The translations under genes and the position numbers were made by a program. From an uncultured Akkermansia sp. (GTDB lineage Bacteria > Verrucomicrobiota > Verrucomicrobiia > Verrucomicrobiales > Akkermansiaceae), in the NCBI GenBank assembly GCA_904501915.1, contig CAJGCV010000001.1:1-64000 (forward strand): a stretch of 64,000 nucleotides of DNA, read 5' to 3'. The notes below the pieces were generated by a model. It ran no database searches. It saw nothing but the letters and a program-made list of their open reading frames with translations, and had not been told where the DNA came from. Of the stretch, positions 59,984-64,000 are shown one piece after another. Numbering within the stretch: position 1 is the first letter of the stretch; every line of letters starts with the position of its first letter.

Positions 59984-60391
59984 ATGGTGAAATGCACAAT
60001 AAAATATGAAGGAGGTTTGCACTGCTCATTGGAGCACGGTCCGTCTGGAGCACAGGCAAGCACAGATGCGCCGGTAGACAACCGCGGCAAAGGAGAATCG
60101 TTTTCTCCTACGGATATGATGTGCTGCGCCATGGCTGCGTGCATGGAAACAATCATGGGCATATACGCAGCGGACAACGGTCTTGATTTAAGCGGTACGG
60201 TAATTACCGTAGAAAAAGAGATGAGCGCCAATCCGCGCCGCATAGCTCGCATTGTAACAGAAATTACCGTACCCCTGCCCGAAAACAATCCGCACAAAGA
60301 CGCGCTGCTTGATTGCGTCATGGGAAGCCCTGCCATGCGCAGCCTGCATCCGGACATTGAAGTCCCGCTTACCTGGAACTGGATAGGCTGA
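59984..60391 (+). CDS. OsmC/Ohr-family thiol peroxidase-like protein
   Basis: The 135-residue protein has the OsmC fold with the first conserved cysteine in DMMCCAMAACMETI (about residue 53) and a second in LLDCVMGSPAM (about residue 112). The latter corresponds to the CPv motif of the family without its proline. OsmC-like proteins reduce organic hydroperoxides or act on other thiols. It is followed after 2 bases by a small membrane-protein gene, so the two are probably co-transcribed. Confidence 0.88.
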   Translation: MVKCTIKYEGGLHCSLEHGPSGAQASTDAPVDNRGKGESFSPTDMMCCAMAACMETIMGIYAADNGLDLSGTVITVEKEMSANPRRIARIVTEITVPLPENNPHKDALLDCVMGSPAMRSLHPDIEVPLTWNWIG

Positions 60392-60393
60392 AC

Positions 60394-60834
60394 ATGAAAC
60401 GCCTGAGCTTCATCTACGCCGCAGCCCCGTTAACGGTGGCGTTGAACACCCTTCCAGGTATGCTGGATGGAGCGTGGCGGGTGATTCTTGCAGGCATTCT
60501 GGCGATTGCGCTCTGGGCTGTGGTATGGGTGCGCGTATACACAAACAAGAAACTGCGCCCGGAGTTTGCCATTCTGATTATACTGCCAGCTCTTTGTCAC
60601 CACATTCTCGGGGCATGTAATCCAGAGTTTGCTGCGACATTTCAAACCCCTGGATGGCAGAATTTCAATTTCTTCCTGTGGCTTGCCAGCATCATCGTCA
60701 TGATACGAGCTCTTCTTCCCACACCCCGGGAACATAAAGGCCGGCTCGTGTCGGATTCAGTTTTTATCTTTATGTCAATCATCAGCGTCACCTATGGATT
60801 AAGCTGTTGGATGACAACGCATGTAACCTTTTAA
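60394..60834 (+). CDS. Small four-helix inner-membrane protein of unknown function
   Basis: The 146-residue protein has four hydrophobic segments (residues of about 5-24, 28-48, 58-75 and 88-106, with a further one at 125-142 possible) and few polar loops. I do not recognise a family. It starts 2 bases after the osmC stop and precedes a lipoprotein gene by 20 bases on the same strand. Confidence 0.72.
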   Translation: MKRLSFIYAAAPLTVALNTLPGMLDGAWRVILAGILAIALWAVVWVRVYTNKKLRPEFAILIILPALCHHILGACNPEFAATFQTPGWQNFNFFLWLASIIVMIRALLPTPREHKGRLVSDSVFIFMSIISVTYGLSCWMTTHVTF

Positions 60835-60854
60835 ACACCAATAAACTAACATAT

Positions 60855-61511
60855 ATGAAACGTAGTCTCTACCTGCTTACTGCCGGCCTGATTCTCAGCT
60901 CCTGCACCGAACCCGGTGATGTTGTAACCGGACGCGCCCGCATTATCTTGAAAAACCAGCCGGCAACATACGCCACCCCTGCCCCTGTGGCAGTAGCCCC
61001 AGTGGTGACACCTGCGCCAGTTGTAGTTGCACCGACACCAGCCCCGGTGGTGACGCCTGCGCCAGTTGTAGTTGCACCGACACCAGCCCCGGTGGTAACA
61101 GCCGCGCCTGTCGTGGCAGCTGCTCCAGCTCCTGTGGCAACAGCCCCTGCACCGGCACCTGCACGCCCGATTGTAGCGCAGAACCAGCCCGCATATATCG
61201 CGCCCTCGCCGGCACCAGCACCTGCTCGTGTAACCAGTGTACCCGTTGCTAAACCAGCTCCTGCAGTTGTATACAATGCCCCCGTAGCCGTCCAGCAGCC
61301 CCAGGGTACTCAATATTATGTAGTGCAACCCGCACAGCCCGCAGTTCAGCGCCCGGTGTACAACCGCACTGCTGTATCCCAGCAGCAGCCTGCGGTAGGT
61401 GCCCCCCGTGGTGTCAACTGGAATCAGCCGCAGACAGCCCCTGCCGCCCGCAGATCCTTCCCGATTATGCCGGGGCAGAATCGTGGCCTTCGTTTCCGTC
61501 GCCAATACTAA
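60855..61511 (+). CDS. Pro/Ala-rich repetitive lipoprotein
   Basis: The 218-residue protein has a lipoprotein signal with lipobox LSSC (Cys at about 18). After 15 residues a low-complexity region follows of about 100 residues of PAPVVVAP/TPAPVVT type, including two exact 15-residue units. The C-terminus (residues 140-218) is Gln- and Arg-rich and ends GLRFRRQY. The Pro/Ala stretch would form a stiff extended spacer across the periplasm or peptidoglycan. ATG 60855 is preferred to the earlier start at 60807, which would hide the signal. Function is unknown. tlyA follows after 12 bases. Confidence 0.78.
   Translation: MKRSLYLLTAGLILSSCTEPGDVVTGRARIILKNQPATYATPAPVAVAPVVTPAPVVVAPTPAPVVTPAPVVVAPTPAPVVTAAPVVAAAPAPVATAPAPAPARPIVAQNQPAYIAPSPAPAPARVTSVPVAKPAPAVVYNAPVAVQQPQGTQYYVVQPAQPAVQRPVYNRTAVSQQQPAVGAPRGVNWNQPQTAPAARRSFPIMPGQNRGLRFRRQY
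61003..61100 (+). repeat. 45-bp tandem repeat inside the lipoprotein gene
   Basis: CCTGCGCCAGTTGTAGTTGC begins at 61011 and again at 61056; the two 45-base units are almost identical at base level. A recent duplication is likely, and copy number may vary between strains. Confidence 0.8.
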
Positions 61512-61523
61512 TAACTGCGTGTT

Positions 61524-62252
61524 ATGCCCAAACAGCGGCTGGACGTACTGGTGGCTCAGCAGGGACTCTGCGATTCACGGGAACAGGCACAGCGCCTCAT
61601 TCTCGCTGGTGAGGTGAGCGTTAAAGGTCAGGTTATCACCAAACCCGGCACAAAGGTGGATGATACCCTGCCCATTACCGTGAAAAACAAACCCCGGTAT
61701 GTCAGCCGCGGTGGGCTTAAACTGGAAGGAGCACTCAAAGCCTTCCCGGTGAAGGCAGAAGGCAAGATTTGTCTTGATATCGGCTCATCCACAGGCGGTT
61801 TCACCGATTGTCTGTTGCAAAATGGCGCTCAACGTGTTCACGCTGTGGATGTAGGCACCAACCAACTGGTGTGGAAACTGCGCAATGACCCAAGAGTCAT
61901 TGTTAAGGAACAGTTCAATGCCCGCTATATGACCCCCTCGGATTTAGGGGAGAAAGTTCAACTCATTGTAAGTGATGTCTCCTTTATTTCCCTGACCAAG
62001 ATATTGCCAGCTGCGTATGAGTGTCTGGAGGATAGGGGAGATATGCTGGTTCTCATCAAGCCGCAGTTTGAATTACAGCCAGAAGATATCGGACCGGGCG
62101 GCATCGTGCGTGACCCGGAGTTACACCAGCGAGCCGTAGAAAAGATACGTCTCTTTGTGACCGAAGAATTGAAGCGCGAATGGTGCGGCGTGGCTGATTC
62201 CCCCATTACCGGAATGGAAGGAAACAAAGAGTTTCTAGCATGGTTGCGCTAA
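61524..62252 (+). CDS. tlyA: TlyA-family rRNA 2'-O-methyltransferase
   Basis: The 242-residue protein has an N-terminal S4 RNA-binding domain (residues 3-62, RLDVLVAQQGLCDSREQAQR) and a FtsJ-like methyltransferase domain with CLDIGSSTGGFTDCLLQ. The catalytic-tetrad segments include the SRGGLKL lysine and IKPQFELQPEDIG. TlyA members methylate 16S and/or 23S rRNA, which affects capreomycin sensitivity in mycobacteria; the old label is hemolysin. The stop is 3 bases from the converging recG stop. Confidence 0.92.
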   Translation: MPKQRLDVLVAQQGLCDSREQAQRLILAGEVSVKGQVITKPGTKVDDTLPITVKNKPRYVSRGGLKLEGALKAFPVKAEGKICLDIGSSTGGFTDCLLQNGAQRVHAVDVGTNQLVWKLRNDPRVIVKEQFNARYMTPSDLGEKVQLIVSDVSFISLTKILPAAYECLEDRGDMLVLIKPQFELQPEDIGPGGIVRDPELHQRAVEKIRLFVTEELKREWCGVADSPITGMEGNKEFLAWLR

Positions 62253-62255
62253 AGC

Positions 62256-64000
62256 TTAGCATGTAGTAACAGCTTCGCTGTCTATCGCTACCAGATTTTT
62301 CAAATAAAGGTGCTCGGGCAATTGCAAGCCCGGGTCCTTTTGTAATATGGCTGCCGCTTCCCGGCTGGCGCGGTGAAGCAGGCGTGTATCTGCCAACCAT
62401 TCGGGGAACTCTATGCTGCCCATGCCGCTCTGCGCCGTTCCCAGCACGTCTCCCGGGCCGCGAAGCCGGAAATCTTCTTCTGCGATTTCAAAGCCATTGA
62501 GCGTGCGGCACATAATTTCCAATTTTTCTCTGCCCGGTTCTCCGGCCTTGGCAGAGGATAGCAGAATGCAGTAGCTTTTGTGCTGACCGCGGCCTATACG
62601 GCCGCGCAACTGGTGAAGCTGCGAAAGACCGAAGCTGTCCGCATCATTAATAATCATGATGCTGGCATTCGGAACATCCACCCCGACTTCCACAACCGTG
62701 GTTGCCACCAGCAACTCAGTCTCTCCTGCAGAAAAATGCTGCATAACAGCCTCTTTTTCATCGGCTGACATGCGGCCATGAAGCAAACCTATGCGCCGCT
62801 GTGGAAAGATTTCCTGCCAATGCGCCAATTCACCCATGGCGCTGCTTTGCTTGCGGGTATCACTCTCCTCCACCAGAGGGGAAACGACGTAAACCTGCCT
62901 CCCTGCATCCATCTGTTCTGCCATGAAAGATATGATACGCTTCATATTGGCAGGATTCCGCAGAGCCGTTACAATCTCTCCCCTGTTTGCAGGAAGTTCG
63001 TCAATGACAGACACCTCCAGGTCACCGTAGAGTGTGAGCGTCAGCGTCCGGGGAATAGGAGTCGCAGTCATCACCAGGACATCCGGGTTGTCCCCACTGG
63101 CAATGAAGCGTTCGCGTTGTTCTACGCCGAATTTGTGCTGCTCATCAATAACAGCGAGACCGAGGTTAACCGGACGGTTCTTTTTGAATAACAATGCATG
63201 TGTGCCGACAATGATGCGGGGAGTGCTGTCATACTCCCCCTGCTCCAGCAGCACCCCCGTATCATCCTTGTGTTCAGAGGTGCGCAGAGATACCTGAACA
63301 TCTGTGTGTTGCAGCAAACGGCAGAAATTGCGGTAGTGCTGTTCCGCCAGAATCTGGGTCGGGGCGAGCATGGCTGCCACTTTACCGCTGCCTACAGCAA
63401 GAAGCATAGCGCAAAGCGCCACCAGTGTTTTGCCGCTGCCCACATCTCCTTGCAGCAGCCGGTTCATTTGTTTCCGGCTCGCCATGTCTGCCTGAATCTC
63501 CTGAATGCACCGCATCTGAGCCTGCGTCAGCTGGAACGGCAGAGACTGGATAAGCTCTTCCATGTAGGCAGGACAGGAAGCCGTTACCTGCCCTTTGCGC
63601 TCCTGAAGTCTGTGCCTGCGCCAGGCAACCCGGAATTGTTGCTCAAAACATTCAGACAGAGCAAACCGCAAGCGCGCGCGGCGGTGCTGCTCTTCGGATT
63701 CCGGGAAATGGATATCGCGCACAGCTTGCCAGAACGGGTAGGCCGGTGCTACATCGTATCCGGGAGTCGGCAGGTTGGGTGATAGTTGTTGCAGTGCATT
63801 CCAAACCAGTGCACGGTAACTACGCGCAGAAATGCCAGCCACACTCTTGTAGATAGGAACGATGCGGTCAGTATGAATCGGCGCGGTGTTAGCGGAGGGA
63901 ATGGTAGCGGCAAAGCCAAGCCCTCCCATGGCTGCTTCCACAAGTCTGCGTCCTGCATCTTCATCATCCATGATTTCAAAATCAGGGTTTGCAATGGTGA
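62256..64000 (-). CDS. recG: ATP-dependent DNA helicase RecG (5' end outside window)
   Basis: RecG reverses stalled forks and processes branched DNA. The visible 581 codons contain the end of the wedge domain, the helicase core (QGDVGSGKTLVALCAMLL, IDEQHKFGVEQR, MTATPIPRTL, LLHGRMSADEKEAVM, VATTVVEVGVDVPNASIM, QLHQLRGRIGRG) and the C-terminal segment up to VTTC. The frame stays open from the first in-frame ATG (63971) through the right edge (TIANPDFEIM). The true start therefore lies beyond 64000 and about 100 residues are missing, in line with the usual 690-700 length. The truncation is due to the window, not to damage. Confidence 0.95.
   Translation of the reverse strand, partial: TIANPDFEIMDDEDAGRRLVEAAMGGLGFAATIPSANTAPIHTDRIVPIYKSVAGISARSYRALVWNALQQLSPNLPTPGYDVAPAYPFWQAVRDIHFPESEEQHRRARLRFALSECFEQQFRVAWRRHRLQERKGQVTASCPAYMEELIQSLPFQLTQAQMRCIQEIQADMASRKQMNRLLQGDVGSGKTLVALCAMLLAVGSGKVAAMLAPTQILAEQHYRNFCRLLQHTDVQVSLRTSEHKDDTGVLLEQGEYDSTPRIIVGTHALLFKKNRPVNLGLAVIDEQHKFGVEQRERFIASGDNPDVLVMTATPIPRTLTLTLYGDLEVSVIDELPANRGEIVTALRNPANMKRIISFMAEQMDAGRQVYVVSPLVEESDTRKQSSAMGELAHWQEIFPQRRIGLLHGRMSADEKEAVMQHFSAGETELLVATTVVEVGVDVPNASIMIINDADSFGLSQLHQLRGRIGRGQHKSYCILLSSAKAGEPGREKLEIMCRTLNGFEIAEEDFRLRGPGDVLGTAQSGMGSIEFPEWLADTRLLHRASREAAAILQKDPGLQLPEHLYLKNLVAIDSEAVTTC

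Noticed and set aside
61003..61100. CRISPR-like spacing of repeats
   Set aside because: The units are directly adjacent with no spacers and are in frame within a coding region. No CRISPR array was seen anywhere in the window.
60846..61505. Gly/Cys/Arg-rich minus-strand frames
   Set aside because: Antisense reading of the Pro/Ala repeat of the lipoprotein gene.
63749..63994. Short minus-strand frame near the right edge
   Set aside because: Overlaps recG in another frame; the recG frame stays open to the edge with family-like residues.

Overview
This 64 kb window is a chromosomal segment of a gut-type Gram-negative bacterium, most likely a Verrucomicrobiota member close to Akkermansia. That assignment is inference from gene content: a GH35 beta-galactosidase and a GH18 enzyme, a short domain resembling those in verrucomicrobial secretin-like proteins, a GldA/GldF/GldG/DUF4340 ABC set, an AP2-like small protein, and the general codon and base style. 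No rRNA genes, phage, IS transposase or CRISPR array is visible.

Layout. 0.1-5.2 kb: priA and a KH-domain RNA-binding gene on the minus strand, divergent from hisS and an exported transglutaminase-like gene. 5.3-9.8 kb: tRNA-Leu(UAA), a shared terminator, then a translationally coupled minus-strand operon (TonB-dependent receptor, family-5 solute-binding protein, TonB) headed by a cobalamin riboswitch. 10-19.3 kb: ugd, an island of inverted repeats, GH35, rnr, a PP2C phosphatase, superoxide dismutase and an HdeD-like membrane protein, then isochorismate synthase. 19.3-28.4 kb: acyl-ACP thioesterase, a short-repeat cluster, a lone hypothetical gene, then an accessory block of Sel1, ankyrin, unknown, patatin, GH18 and ankyrin genes, ending with divergent alr. 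28.4-36 kb: two small orphans, a NadE-like protein whose active-site motifs are all degenerate, argH, a BASS transporter, an aspartate aminotransferase and a DUF5009-type acyltransferase. 36-48.7 kb: peroxiredoxin, a flavodoxin-less diflavin reductase, a CDF exporter with a long tail, a second Sel1 protein, a PgpH-like HD protein, a second BASS-like protein, RNase P RNA, dxr, two AT-rich glycan genes and argG. 48.8-59.8 kb: an eight-gene minus-strand operon from GldA to a 1,192-residue FHA/ABCG fusion, with prmA, tsaB and ykgJ inside. 60-64 kb: osmC, a small membrane protein, a Pro/Ala-rich lipoprotein, tlyA and a recG truncated by the window edge.

Promoters and starts. Many genes have a good sigma70-type promoter (often TTGCCA or TTGACA, spacer 17) whose -10 hexamer ends only 6-12 bases before the ATG. 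Their mRNAs should therefore have essentially no leader, and Shine-Dalgarno sequences are rare; the HdeD-like gene is the clear exception. I used these promoters to choose start codons, and several differ from the longest open frame.

The observations I rate highest are the leaderless promoter architecture, the NadE pseudoenzyme, the B12-riboswitch operon carrying a peptide-type binding protein, the Sel1/ankyrin/patatin operon, and the FHA-ABC fusion operon. The RNase P RNA, tRNA and riboswitch calls rest on recognisable conserved sequence. Functions of the orphan genes are not known.
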